Origin: Chrysaora quinquecirrha
Lineage: Eukaryota > Cnidaria > Scyphozoa > Semaeostomeae > Pelagiidae
Direction: 5' to 3'
Assembly: GCA_014526335.1 (NCBI GenBank)
Contig: JACTAT010000341.1
Span: 1-64,000, forward strand
DNA length: 64,000 nt
This document shows positions 45,050 to 56,239 of this stretch, one piece after another (the stretch's first letter is position 1; the number at the start of each line of letters is the position of its first letter). The notes beneath the pieces were generated by a model, which saw only the letters and a list, made by a program, of their open reading frames with translations, did not search any database and was not told the origin of the DNA. The position numbers and the translations under genes are program-made.

Positions 45050-48000
45050 CCATTGTTAATCCTTACTGATCCTTAGCTAATCCTTTACTAATCCTTAGCT
45101 AATCATTATCTAATCCTTACTGATCCTCACTAACCATTAGCTAATCCTTACTGATCCTTAGCTAATCATTACTGATCCTTGCTGATCCTTACTGATCCCT
45201 AGCTAATTCTTATTGATCCTAACCTAATCCTTACTGATCCTTAACTAATGATTACCTGATCCTCACTAATCATTACTGATCCTTAACTAATGATTACCTG
45301 ATCTTCACTAATCATTACTGATCCTTACTGATCATTACTGATCCTTGCTGATCCTTAGCTAATCCTTACTGATCCTCAATAATCCTTACTGATCCTTAAC
45401 TAATGATTACCGGATCCTCACTAATCATTACTGATCCTTACTGATCATTACTGATCCTCACTGATCATTACTGATCCTCACTAATCATTAGCTAATCCTT
45501 ACTGATCCTTAACTAATGACTACCTGATCCTCACTAATCATTACTGATCCTTACTGATCATTAACTAATGATTACCTGATCCTTAGCTAATCCTTACTGA
45601 TCCTTAGCTAATCCTTACTGATCCTTAGCTGATCCTTACTGATCCTTAGCTAATCATTACTGATCCTTACTGATCATTACTGATCCTCACTAATCATTAC
45701 TGATCCTCACTAATCATTAGCCAATCCTTACTAATCCTTAACTAATGATTACCTGATCCTCACTGATCATTACTGATCCTTACTGATCATTAACTAATGA
45801 TTACCTGATCCTTAGCTAATCCTTACTGATCCTCGCTAATTCTTACTGATCCTTACTGATCATTACTGATCCTTACTGATCCTCACTAATCATTAGCTAA
45901 TCCTTACAGATCATTACTGATCCTCACTAATCATTACTGATCCTCACTAATCATTAGCTAATCCTTACTGATCCTTAACTAATGATTACCTGATCCTCAC
46001 TAATCATTACTGATCCTTACTGATCATTAACTAATGATTACCTGATCCTTAGCTAATCCTTACTGATCCTTAGCTAATCCTTAGGGATCCTCACTAATCC
46101 TTACTGATCCTCACTAATCCTTACTGATCCTCATTAATCATTAGCTAATCCTTACAGATCCTTACTGATCCTTAGCTGATCATTACTGATCCTTGCTGAT
46201 CATTACTGATCCTTACTAATCCTTACTGATCCTTAACTTATCCTTACTGATCCTCATTAATCATTAGCTAATCCTTACAGATCCTTACTGATCCTTAACT
46301 AATCATTACCTGATCCTTACAGATCCTTACTGATCCTTAACTAATCATTACCTGATCCTTACTAATCCTTACTGATCCTTAGCTGATCATTACTGATCCT
46401 TGCTGATCCTTAGCTGATCCTTACTGATCCTTATCTAATCCTTGCAGATCATTACTGATCCTTACTAATCCTTACTGATCCTTGCTGATCCTTAGCTGAT
46501 CTTTACTGATCCTTAACTAATCCTTACTGATCCTTAACTTATCCTTACTGATCCTCATTAATCATTAGCTAATCCTTACAGATCCTTACTGATCCTTAAC
46601 TAATCATTACCTGATCCTTACAGATCCTTACTGATCCTTAACTAATCATTACCTGATCCTTACTAATCCTTACTGATCCTTAGCTGATCATTACTGATCC
46701 TTGCTGATCATTACTGATCCTTACTGATCCTTAGATAATCCTTACTGATCCTTAACTAATCCTTACTGATCCTTACCTGATCATTACTGATCCTTGCTGA
46801 TCATTACTGATCCTTACTGATCCTTACTGATCCTCATTAATCATTAGATGATCCTTACAATCCTTACTGATCCTAAGTCAATGATTACTGATCAAGACAT
46901 TGCTCATTGGGTGAAATAGTTAGAAAGGATCAGTAAGGATTAATGAGGATCAGCAAGGATCAGTAAGGATCAGCAACGATCAGCTAAGGATCAGTAAGGA
47001 TCAGTAATGATTAGTTAAGGATCAGTAATGATCAGCTAAGGATCAGCAAGGATCAGTAAGGATTAGTTTAGGATCAGTAAGGATTAGTTAAGGATCAGTA
47101 AGGATCAGCTAAGGATCAGGTAATGATTAGTTAATGATCAGTAAGGATCTGTAAGGATTATCTAATGATTAATGAGGATCAGTAAGGATCAGTAAGGATC
47201 AGTAATGATCAGCAAGGATCAGTAATGATCAGCTAAGGATCAGTAAGGATTAGTTAAGGATCAGTAAGGATTAGATAAGGATCAGTAAGGATCAGTAAGG
47301 ATCAGTAATGATCAGCAAGGATCAGTAATGATCAGCTAAGGATCAGCAAGGATCAGTAAGGATTAGTAAGGATCAGGTAATGATTAGTTAAGGATCAGTA
47401 AGGATCTGTAAGGATCAGGTAATGATTAGTTAAGGATCAGTAAGGATCTGTAAGGATTAGCTAATGATTAATGAGGATCAGTAAGGATTAGTTAAGGATC
47501 AGTAAGGATTAGTTAAGGATCAGTAAGGATCACCTAGGGATCAGCAAGGATCAGTAAGGATTAGTAAGGATCAGTAATGATCAGCAAGGATTAGCTAAGG
47601 ATCAGTAAGGATCAGCTAAGGATCAGCAAGGATCAGTAATGATCAGCTAAGGATCAGGAAGGATCTGTAAGGATTAGCTAATGATTAATGAGGATCAGTA
47701 AGGATTAGCTAAGGATCAGCAAGGATCAGTAAGGATCAGTAATGATCAGCAAGGATCAGTAGTGATCAGCTAAGGATCAGTAAGGATTAGTTAAGGATCA
47801 GTAAGGATTAGCTAAGGATCAGTAAGGATCAGTAAGGATCAGTAATGATCAGCAAGGATCCATTACTGATCAGCTAAGGATCAGTAAGGATTAGTTAAGG
47901 ATCAGTAAGGATTAGCTAAGGATCAGTAAGGATCAGTAATGATCCTCAAGGATCATTAATGATCAGCTAAGGATCAGTAAGGATTAGTAAGGATCAGGTA

Positions 48001-48290
48001 ATGATTAGTTAAGGATCAGTAAGGATCTGTAAGGATCAGGTAATGATTAGTTAAGGATCAGTAAGGATCTGTAAGGATTAGCTAATGATTAATGAGGATC
48101 AGTAAGGATTAGTTAAGGATCAGTAAGGATTAGTTAAGGATCAGCTAAGGATCAGCAAGGATCAGTAAGGATTAGTAAGGATCAGTGAGGATTAGCTAAT
48201 GGTTAGTGAGGATCAGTAAGGATTAGATAATGATTAGCTAAGGATTAGTTAAGGATTAGCTAAGGATCAGTAAGGATTAACAATGGATTA
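45050..48290. repeat. central GATC-decamer array with orientation switch
   Basis: Dense repeats of TACTGATCCT with TAGCTAATCC, TAACTAATCA and TCACTAATCA variants on the + strand up to about 46,880; then a 45-bp unique hinge (GACATTGCTCATTGGGTGAA at 46,893-46,915); then the complementary AGGATCAGTA words to 48,290. About 1.83 kb left and 1.37 kb right, so the halves are unequal. The outermost ~90 bp of the two halves match nearly exactly; interior order differs, showing independent repeat turnover. GATC and K50-homeodomain-type TAATCC words are very frequent. Confidence 0.9.
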
Positions 48291-48359
48291 GGTATGGTCT
48301 GATTGGAAACATCCTTCCTGCGCAAGTGTGGAATTCCTTTCCCACATCATATTGAATGG

Positions 48360-48447
48360 AGGAACCAGTCTATAAATTCAAGCGAGTTTATGCTCTAGGA
48401 CTCAGGTATTTAAGAGGTAGTCGACAATTATAAGTAAACCGCTAATC
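48360..48447 (+). promoter_or_regulatory. TATA-type promoter of right-arm C2H2 gene
   Basis: CTATAAATTCAAG at 48,370 lies 77 bp before the ATG at 48,448, with no upstream ATG between. The mirrored sequence precedes the left-arm gene. Confidence 0.45.
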
Positions 48448-48951
48448 ATGAATCAGTATAAATGTGATCATTGTGAATTCTCTTCCAAGTTTAAAAGTAA
48501 TGTTAAGCGACATGAAGAAGAGATGCATGAGGAGAGTAGTGAAGAGTCTGACTCAGATGATGAGATAGAAGCTGAAAGTGACCATGATGATGATGAAACT
48601 GTCAACACTGAGGAGGATCTTCCTTTAGGGAATGTATGGCCTTCAATGCGTAGGGAAGTTGATAAAGATGAAAACATACTGCAAGTCTTCAGGCATAAAT
48701 TTTTATATAATAGAAGTTTTGAAAATGATGCTGTTGTGACTGCAGTCATAGCAACCATGCGAAAAGCACAGAAGGAAGATGGTATGGATATGCAAAAGGC
48801 CTTAGATTATGCTATTGAGAAAAGAAAATATCTCATCATACGTCAAGCAAAGAATGATGAAGAAGTGGAAGCTAGTAATTCTGAGGATGCTGGTGTGAAA
48901 GAAGTTGAATATGTTCGTACTCAATCATTCCCATATTTTGGAAATAATTAG
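48448..48951 (+). CDS. C2H2 zinc-finger/acidic protein, right arm
   Basis: 167 residues, intact. C2H2 finger CDHCEFSSKFKSNVKRHEEEMH at residues 5-27 (Cys-x2-Cys, His-x4-His), acidic tract ~28-60, then LPLGNVWPSMRREVDKDENI and helical C-terminal part ending TQSFPYFGNN. Reading frame kept in both arms while third positions and a few residues differ, which suggests selection or gene conversion between arms. A polyadenylation-like AATAAA occurs at 49,053. Function unknown; regulator of element expression or copy-end binding is a guess. Confidence 0.7.
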   Translation: MNQYKCDHCEFSSKFKSNVKRHEEEMHEESSEESDSDDEIEAESDHDDDETVNTEEDLPLGNVWPSMRREVDKDENILQVFRHKFLYNRSFENDAVVTAVIATMRKAQKEDGMDMQKALDYAIEKRKYLIIRQAKNDEEVEASNSEDAGVKEVEYVRTQSFPYFGNN

Positions 48952-49090
48952 AAATAGCTATACCTAAAAAATGGTTAGAAATTATTCTTCATTAGTTGTC
49001 TGTTAGAAATATAACGTTGTTTCTGTGTGAACATTCTTTGAAAACGATGCTATAAATAAATTGCTATTATCTATAGAGTATATAGGCAAT

Positions 49091-49204
49091 GAACTTCTAG
49101 AAAGTTCTGGAAACTTCTGGAAACTTCTAGAAAGTTCTGAAAACTTCTGGAAACTTCTGGAAACTTCTAGAAAGTTCTGGAAACTTCTGAAAACTTCTGA
49201 AAAC
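49091..49204. promoter_or_regulatory. heat-shock-element array, right arm
   Basis: Eleven successive 10-bp units such as AACTTCTAGA, AAGTTCTGGA. TTC falls at positions 5-7 and GAA across each unit boundary, so nTTCnnGAAn half-sites alternate every 5 bp for about 110 bp (three GAA degenerate to AAA). A canonical HSE needs three half-sites; this has about 20. It lies directly upstream of the CCAAT box and leader of the Cys-rich gene. Confidence 0.75.
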
Positions 49205-49378
49205 AAGAGTTTTAACCAATCAAATCGCTGTAAGTTGGAAACATAATCAGATCTAGTCTTCTTCAGAAAGTTATTCAATAACGACACGTCAAGTGACGAG
49301 GATTTTATCACGGGAAAAATTAAAATTGGTGTCACGTCAGCAAATGTAAACACTCTTAGAAAATTTCTTGGAATTGTG
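49205..49378 (+). promoter_or_regulatory. leader and proximal promoter of right-arm Cys-rich gene
   Basis: AACCAATCAAATC (CCAAT) at 49,213, CACGGGAAAAATT and TCACGTCAGC near 49,310-49,335, then a donor GTAAGTATC at 49,379. Homologous to 2,825-2,992 at the left edge of the window. The 49,379-49,806 intron ends TTTATAG. Confidence 0.55.
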
Positions 49379-49809
49379 GTAAGTATCTTTCACTTTTCCC
49401 TACTTTTTCTCAGAAAAGTGTTAGAAATGTAGTTTTCTTGTAATTTTAACTTATAATAACTATTTCTTGCTTATTTAAGGATGTTTCATTTTTATTTGTT
49501 TTGGCTATAACTTATTCTAAAAGCCGTGAAACTTACAAAGTTTCGAGACCCGGTCTGGCCTAGAATCTCTCACTTCAATTCTTCGTTTCAATTCTTTCAA
49601 CAAAATTCTCAATTTAATTTCTTATTAAAACTTGACCCTTTTCTTTTCATTCCCATGAGGATTTTATAAATTTTGATTTAAAAGACGAAAAGTTTATGTA
49701 GATGGTTTATATCGCTTATCGGTTCATTTCGTTTTAATTTCTTACAATCCATGGGGTGTTTTGAATAGTTCAGACTTGTAGGTTTTTATATATTTTCTTT
49801 TTATAGAAT

Positions 49810-50106
49810 ATGGACATCAAAGAAGACCAAGTCCAGATTTTTGAATGCCAGAGTTGCTGGGCCTTGTTGCCCTATCAGGGATGTTGCCATAACTGCCCTG
49901 AAGAAGATGACGAGGTGGCAAGCAACCCAGAGGATGGAGAATGGTTGAAATTTATGGACTTGATCCTTAGAGATGGGTCCTTTCAAATTAAGATAAATAT
50001 TCCTTCTCGCATCTCCTGCAAACAAAACGGTTTTTTTCAAAACCACCACTTACTACCAGCTGTTTATACTGCGTTGTTTTGTCAAACCGATTGCAAAGAC
50101 TGTTAA
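49810..50106 (+). CDS. Cys-rich small protein, right arm
   Basis: 98 residues, second exon of a gene whose first exon is non-coding (donor 49,379, acceptor 49,806; ATG three bases into exon 2). N-terminus MDIKEDQVQIFECQSCWALL, then CCHNC; the two Cys pairs about 12 residues apart could bind one zinc. An acidic segment follows (EEDDEVASNPEDGEW), then a basic/hydrophobic tail ending CKDC. Arm copies differ downstream, so the conserved core is the first ~65 residues. No family recognised. Confidence 0.55.
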   Translation: MDIKEDQVQIFECQSCWALLPYQGCCHNCPEEDDEVASNPEDGEWLKFMDLILRDGSFQIKINIPSRISCKQNGFFQNHHLLPAVYTALFCQTDCKDC

Positions 50107-50457
50107 ATCGGAAACGAGGCTAGCGGTTTCACGCAAGGATTGTAAGAACTCTTGAGGTTGGAGAAACCATATTAAAACCCGTCGCACTATAGCGCGATCT
50201 GATGACGTCACTGGAGTTGGAGGACTCTTGAGGTTGGAGAATTGAAACTCGTCGTGCTATAGCGCGACCTGATGACGTCATTGATAGTATGAGCCGCGTG
50301 CGCTAGGATCTGGAACTCTTGAAAACGAGGTTGGAGAAACCAGTATAATATATTCATAAAAACCGTCGCACTATAGCGCGACCTGATGACGTCACTGATG
50401 ACGTCACTGCGCTGGGACCCGCATCACTGCAGTTTAGCCTGGCGCTTGCAATCTACT

Positions 50458-53146
50458 TATAATATATCAAAACTTACGAGAATTCAATAAATACAATAGA
50501 AATTTCAAAAGAAAAACGACAAATTTTAAGTGGCAAAACATGTTTTGTACATTCTATGTTCATCTTCGGTTGTAATATACGAATCAGCTAATCAAGAAAA
50601 TTACAGGAGTTAGAGCTATAAAATATTACATAACTTAATAACAAACATGAGGTAACTAAATAATTAAGAAATTGGTAACATTAAAGGTAGATAAAGCGTT
50701 CAAATGGGAACAAGTTAATACAAACCAAAAAAAACTAATTAAAAAGAAAGATTTAGCTTGTAATGGTAAAGTTGTTTATTGAGTGTGGGTTTCACTCAAG
50801 AGATATGCAGCGCTTCCTTGATCATAAGGGTAAAAGAGCTATTAGCACTATCAAGAATGGAGAAACTTTCTTTAGAGCAAAGAGCGCGGCAAGAAGGGGA
50901 CTCGTTTGAGTGCTTAAAAATATGGGAGTTTTTGTCCGTGACCAAATTCTCTCGAATTCGTGTTGAAAGATGCCAAGAAGTTTCCCCAACATAAGATGCA
51001 GAACATCCGCCACAAAGAAATTTGTAGACAACACGAGCCCAAAAGCACTTGGGCACAGAATCCTGAACCCTGAAGATGGAATGAGATTTGAAAGAATTAA
51101 AAACAAGTTTAATGTTTAAGTCTTTACAGTAGTTTTTAGCCAAGTATTTAATTTTATGTTGAGTTAAGACCAAAAACCTACCAATGTAAGGAAGTTTATA
51201 ATAACAAACACGATTAGTTTCATTATCATTAGAACAATGGTTATCAACTACGGATGGAGATCTAACTTTATTTAAATAATTGCGAATAACATTGTTAATA
51301 AGATAAGTAGGGTAAAGGTTTTTATTTAAAATAAAGGTTTATTGTTTAACGTCATTATCAAAACCAAGCCAGCTGTTATTTATCTTATAAGCCCTATCTA
51401 CAAGAGTACTAATTAAACCTATTTTATATGAAAACGAAGTGAAACCAAAAAAGTTAGTGAGTAAACCTGTGTAAGTTTTTTTACGGTAAACTGAAGTTAT
51501 GGGGGACTGGTAACTACCTTTATCTTTTCATATATCTAAAAAGAGAAGTTTATTGTTATTTTCCTGCTCCATAGTAAATTTAATATTAGGGTGTTGCTGA
51601 TTAATGAAATTAAAGAAATTAAGGGCATAATCTTTATTTTTAAACAAACAGAAAGGATCGTCAACATAGCGACGGTAAAATAAAACTTCAGAAGCGTTAA
51701 ATTGTTCTAACCAAATCTTTTCATGATGTCCCATGAAGAGATTAGCTAAGACAGGAGCAAGTTGGGATCCCATACTTACACCATCTATCTGGTCATAGTG
51801 AATGCTATTAAATAAATAATTAGTTTGAGATGTAGCGAAATTAAAAGTCTTTTAAGATCAACTTTGTTAATATTAAGTTCAGGATTACCAGTTTTTATGT
51901 ATTGTACCGCTAAATCAATAGACTCGTTTAAAGGGATATTAGTAAAAAGACTTTCAACGTCAAAGAAAACCATAAATTTACCAGAAGTTTTTAAGTTATT
52001 AAGTTCATTGACGAAAGAAATAGTATCCTTAGCACAAAAATCGTTAGGCAAAAAAGGGTCTAACAGAGAACATAAATATTTAGCAAGATTGTAGTTAAAG
52101 GTACCTATAGAAGAGACTATTGGACGAAAAGGAGGTGGAGAGTTGGGAGCGCAAAGCCTTATGCATTTTAGGAAGCCCATAAATCCTAGCAGGTTGAGAG
52201 CCCGATGGGTATATCTTATTATAAGTATCAATATCAATAACCTTCTTATTCTTAAGGGATCTGAGAAAACGTTGTAGTCTACCCTCTCTAGCCAAAGTGG
52301 GATCTTTTTCAAGCCTATTAAATTTATTACTATCAGATATCAAGTTAAGAACAGAATTATTTTATACTTGCCTGTCCAATATAACAACGCCGTTACCTTT
52401 GTCTGGCTCGAGAATTACAATATTTTCGTTCTTCTTCAGTTTCTTCAGGGTCTTCAAATTCTTTAGATCATTAGCCGAAGGACGGTGTCATGAAATATAG
52501 GTCTTCACCAAATAGGATAGATCGGTTTTCAATCTTGACACTAGGTTTTGGTTGATGACATTGCTGACAATGGTGGTGGTAATTAATTCGAGGCACGCAT
52601 GAATGTCCGACGAGTTGATTTTTGGGGGACAGATTGAATGGGTTAGGCCATCTCTAAGGACATCTAATTCCTCCGTCGAAAAATTGAAAGATGAAAGGTT
52701 GGTTACCGTTTCAGTTGACTTGAAAGGCAAAACTTTGTTCTTAGTTAAAATCTTTATTTTCTTTCATGAGTCTTGATGATTTTACTGACTTCATTTTCAA
52801 CGTTCTTGTCCAGGACTTTCATTAAGATATAGAAATCCAATCCAGTGATTACATTCTTGATAAAATCTGACTGTTTCTTCTTCTCTTGCTGAAATCTTTT
52901 GGGCTCTTTATTTCTCTTGGTGATCGCACACTTTAAGAATCTTTTCCGAATGGCAGTGACATATTTTCTGTTGGTGTTCGGCAAATCAAACAAGATGAAT
53001 TTTGGGAAGACATTGAAGGTTTTACAGTTCGTAAGAAAATTTAAATCCAGTTGAGCTTTTCATTCTTTGATGGAGAGCTTCTCCAATTTGCGAAAATCCC
53101 TGATATGCAATTTTCCAATATATTTGAGTGAAATGTCATGTATAAT
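50458..53146 (-). pseudogene. Penelope-like family 2, copy D: RT and GIY-YIG
   Basis: Leftward order: N-terminal block 52,993-52,754 and 52,730-52,488 (as copy C); RT2 block 52,343-52,095 (IYGLPKMHKA...); RT3 block to 51,785 (FFDVESLFTNIPLNESIDLA); catalytic block 51,773-51,528 (SMGSQLAPVLANLFMG, FYRRYVDDPFCLF with YVDD intact); endonuclease 51,173-50,796 (VYKFLCGGCSASYVGETSWH, a GIY-YIG with YKF...YVG). At least four frameshifts, and the 5' ribozyme-like cores at 50,535 and 53,225 have lost core bases. It shows what copy C has deleted. Confidence 0.75.
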
Positions 53147-53643
53147 ATATCAAAACTTACGAGAATTCAATAAGTACAATAGAAATTTCAAAAGAAAAAT
53201 GACAAATTTTAAGTGACAAAACATGTTTTGAACATTCTATGTTCATTTTCAGTTGCAATATACGAATACTTAATAACAAACATGAGGTAGCTAAATAATT
53301 AAGAAATCGGTAACATTAAAGGTAGATAAAGCGTACAAATGGGAATAAGTTAATACAAACCAAAAAAAAACTAATTAAAAAGAAGGATTCAGCTTGTAAC
53401 GATAAAGTTGTTTATTGAGTGTGGGTTTCACCCAACAGATATGCAGCACTTCCTTGATCTTATGTTTGTTATTAAGTTATGTAATATTTTATAGCTCTAT
53501 TTAACTCCTGTAATTTTCTTGATTAGCTTATTTGTATATTGCAACTGAAGATGAACATAGAATTTTCGAAACAAGTTTTGCCGGTTAAAATTTGTCGTTT
53601 TTCTTTTGAAATTTCTATCGTATTTATTGAATTCTTGCAAGTT
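53147..53643. repeat. Penelope family 2 terminal repeats, direct then inverted
   Basis: 53,147-53,455 repeats 50,464-50,815 (CAAAACTTACGAGAATTCAA...); from about 53,456 the same terminal sequence runs in the opposite direction to 53,643. This makes a head-to-head end typical of Penelope-like insertions. Confidence 0.6.
53541..53582 (+). ncRNA. hammerhead-like ribozyme core, inverted terminal repeat
   Basis: GCAA, CTGAAGA, stem GAACAT/ATTTTC (one mismatch), GAAAC, AAGT, TTTGCC on the + strand. Core bases conserved although the stem and loop have drifted. Confidence 0.45.
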
Positions 53644-53655
53644 AAGAAATTCTTT

Positions 53656-54068
53656 GATTTTCCAAGAAGCCAACAGCGGTAGGTTCTCACTACACCATTG
53701 TTCGAGCTCAATGAAGATAAAACTATCAAGCCATATCTAGTTGGAGATTCTGCCTATCCCCTTTCAAAATGGCTGCTGAAACCTTTCCCTTCCCCAATAA
53801 CATGGTCACAGAAAGAGATTTTGGGTTTTTAAAAGGCAGATGGGGAATATTATCAACCACTATTAGTCTTGAGCCTTCTTTCGTTGCTGACATTGTTATC
53901 GCCTGCACTGTGTTTCATAACATATGCCAAGATCATAAGGAGCCAGTTCAAAATACTTTTTTTGAAGATACAGATAGCCAAGATATCGAAAACAACTTTG
54001 GTAGTGGACTGGAAGAGGAAACGAGGCAGCTACTTGCAGATTATGTACTTGAGAAAGAGAATGCCTAA
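53656..54068 (+). pseudogene. Harbinger transposase, C-terminal part (copy 2)
   Basis: Continues the gene broken at 41,459: ELNEDKTIKPYLVGDSAYPL (second catalytic Asp in GDSAYP), LSKWLLKPFP, then in another frame ERDFGFLKGRWGIL (ERxFGxLKGRW, third acidic residue) and VIACTVFHNICQDH. The usual ~15 residues between the two blocks are missing, so there is a deletion as well as a frameshift. Ends with a natural stop after LEKENA. Confidence 0.7.
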
Positions 54069-54300
54069 AAATATTTTTTGAATATGGCATGAGCACAGAT
54101 ATAGGATGCTAAATAAACTTGAAGAAATTATTGCTATGGTTACTGTATGACACTATTAAAGTCAAAATACACTGCATGCAAAAATAGTGAATTTCGTATT
54201 GCTTTGGCAAAAAAATGTATTCTTTGCTGAAGTTTTAAATTTTCCAACCGAACATTTTGTTATCTCTAATTAATTAATGAATTTTTAATTGTAATAATAG

Positions 54301-55260
54301 TTAAGTAAAATCGACAGGAATCATTCTTGTTTTTTTTAAGTTAATATTTTTTAAGTTTTTAAGTTCATAGCTTTCTTGTTCGCATGGAGAATCTATGTTT
54401 CTTTTTCCTGATGCTGCTGCACGTTCCCTTTCTTTGCTTTGTCCAGCAAAAATATGGGCCACTTGGAGAAGGGTCTCGGAAGTATGTTTTCGGCTATTTT
54501 CTTCCATCATCCTCATGCCTTCAAGAAACTGCTGCATGGTCTCTTGTTGTCTCTGTTGCATTTCTCCTAAAAATCCAATCAGTTGATTTGTTGCCCCTGA
54601 TTTTGTATTTTTCTTCCTTTTGGTTCTTTTTGGTTGAGGAACTTCTTCTTCAGCAGCTCTACCCGGCAAATCTTCCAAGTTTGCATCTTGTTCAGCTTCC
54701 TTAACTGGATTTTCACTTGCGTTTTCCTCCTCGATTTCATTTCTGGTCACAGAACCGCTCTCTCTTACTTCGGAGAATTGCACAAGGCTTCTTGCTCCCA
54801 GAACCCCATTTTGTTATGGTGCGACCTCCACCACTTTTCTTGTTTTTTCCTTTTGCCTCTTTGTACCGATCTTTTAGATTTCGGAATTTCTTTTTCACTT
54901 GATCGAGAGTTTTCTGACCATTTCCTTTTTTATTTACCTCCTCGAGGATATGCCTCCAGGCTGCCAGATTTCTGTGGCTCTTGAGTTCAACAAAGGAATC
55001 TCTCCAAGCAAACACAAGGCCGTCGGTTTCTTCCTTCGTCCATTTTGATCTGGCTTGATGGCCTTGCGTTTTCAGCGGACACCTCTGTTGCAGTTTCTTT
55101 TGGTGCACTTTGTTCTGCCTCTTTGATAATCGATATTGGTGCAGTAGGTCTTGTAGGTTGTATTCTTGGAGTATTGAACACATGAATGGGCTGAGTGGGC
55201 AGAGGTTTGTCTTGCTTCACCAAATGTATCCATGTAATTTTGGAATGTCGGAGGCCTCTG
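54301..55260 (-). pseudogene. Harbinger MYB/SANT-like DNA-binding protein, main part
   Basis: Partner protein of Harbinger transposase, thought to bring it to DNA and the nucleus. MYB/SANT-like domain: KWTKEETDGLVFAW, NLAAWRHILEEVNKKG, TLDQVKKKFRNLKDRYKEAK (three helices). After a one-base shift near 54,783 an acidic linker and basic stretch (PQPKRTKRKKN) precede a Gln/Met-rich coiled coil (LIGFLGEMQQRQQETMQQFL) and a C-terminal tail. Further frame changes at about 55,070 and 55,220. The first coding part is at 59,351-59,536, beyond the foldback insertion. Confidence 0.7.
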
Positions 55261-56239
55261 TAGTGGGTTCGCTAAACACCAAAATCGGTATGAATTGTGC
55301 ATTTTATGATACAAGCATGAAATTTGGCACAAGTACAGAGTTTGATGCGCCAAACAAAATGAGAAACAGACCCAACTCAGCAAATGGCCCCGAAAGCTAT
55401 TTTTAGACTGGGGTACTTGGGCCCAGCCCCCACAGAGTTTCCTTCTATAACTTGGAAACTATTTGCGATGCGCAGCTGAAAGTTAGTGCAGTTACATATT
55501 TTAATATGTTTAATACAAGGAATAACAAACCCATTCAAAAATTCCCCGAAAGCTATTTTTAGACTTGGGTACTTGACCCCAGCCCCCAAAGATTTTAGAC
55601 AGGGCATTTTTGGCAACATTCTAGCACACTGAGTAACCGGAAATTTTAAAGTAGCTTTGGACTCTTTGGTGGTTGGTGGTCATTTTAAGACTTGGGAACA
55701 TTCTGGCAAATCAATGGTTGTGACGTCATCGATGATGTAGAAAAGTTACGGTCAGTGAAAATCTGACTTTTGAATTTTGTGTTTTTAAGATATGGTCAGA
55801 AAGAACATCTCAAATGGAGCAAAAAATTATAAAACACCAATTCGATTTGGCTTAATACTCAGAAGTTATTACGATTCGAAATTTGTGTGACGTCATCAAA
55901 ACGCAAAACTGATATTTTGAGTCTTAACCGTTTCGTGCATAAATATTTCTTTTGATGTGTTCAGCGTTACTTTTAGGATAAAAGCATCATGTTCTTGGTC
56001 ACGTACGCTAATTTTTGCATTTCAAACCTTAAATTACGAAGAATGCTCGTAATTTTAATTGCGATACAGCTAGGGCTCCGAACTATCATGAATGTTGAAA
56101 AGATGCAAAAGATAAAACATTTTCTGCTTACTTTCTCTGAGAATGGTAATATGATTGAGCCAGATAGAGCGAATTACTTTTTTATGACGACGGTCTTTAA
56201 TTTGAATTATGTAGCCGTAAATGTTCGAGAAGACGGCAG

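Larger units (their letters stand above)
42873..50457. mobile_element. 7.6-kb giant palindromic transposon, Polinton/Maverick-like non-autonomous
   Basis: Left end AGTAGGTTGCAAGCGCCAGG; right end is its complement with one mismatch (CTACT last). TATAAT is duplicated at 42,867-42,872 and 50,458-50,463, and occurs once in the homologous empty site 53,141-53,146. Arms of about 2.18 kb (42,873-45,050 and 48,285-50,457) are near-identical inverted copies, each with two genes, a heat-shock-element array and CRE-rich tip; the 3.2-kb centre is a decamer repeat that reverses orientation. Six-bp duplication, AG...CT ends and very long inverted repeats are the published hallmarks of Polintons. No polymerase, integrase, ATPase or capsid gene is present, so it is non-autonomous. 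A distinct foldback family cannot be excluded. Confidence 0.7.
41460..53643 (-). mobile_element. Penelope-like family 2 tandem array inside Harbinger
   Basis: Contains copy C (41,460-42,872), the palindromic element, copy D (50,458-53,146), a further partial terminal repeat (53,147-53,455) and an inverted terminal piece (53,456-53,643). Flanked by AAGAAAATCTTT (41,448-41,459) and AAGAAATTCTTT (53,644-53,655), a target duplication of about 12 bp with one mismatch. Tandem copies plus an inverted end piece are the usual Penelope-like arrangement. Confidence 0.65.

Noticed and set aside
45050..48290. CRISPR-like or telomeric array
   Set aside because: Repeats are contiguous decamers without spacers, and the unit is not a telomere sequence.
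42873..50457. Palindrome as a fold-back sequencing or assembly artefact
   Set aside because: Arms differ at many positions, including amino-acid changes and a 13-base indel; the halves of the core differ in length and order; and there is a proper TATAAT duplication with an empty site.
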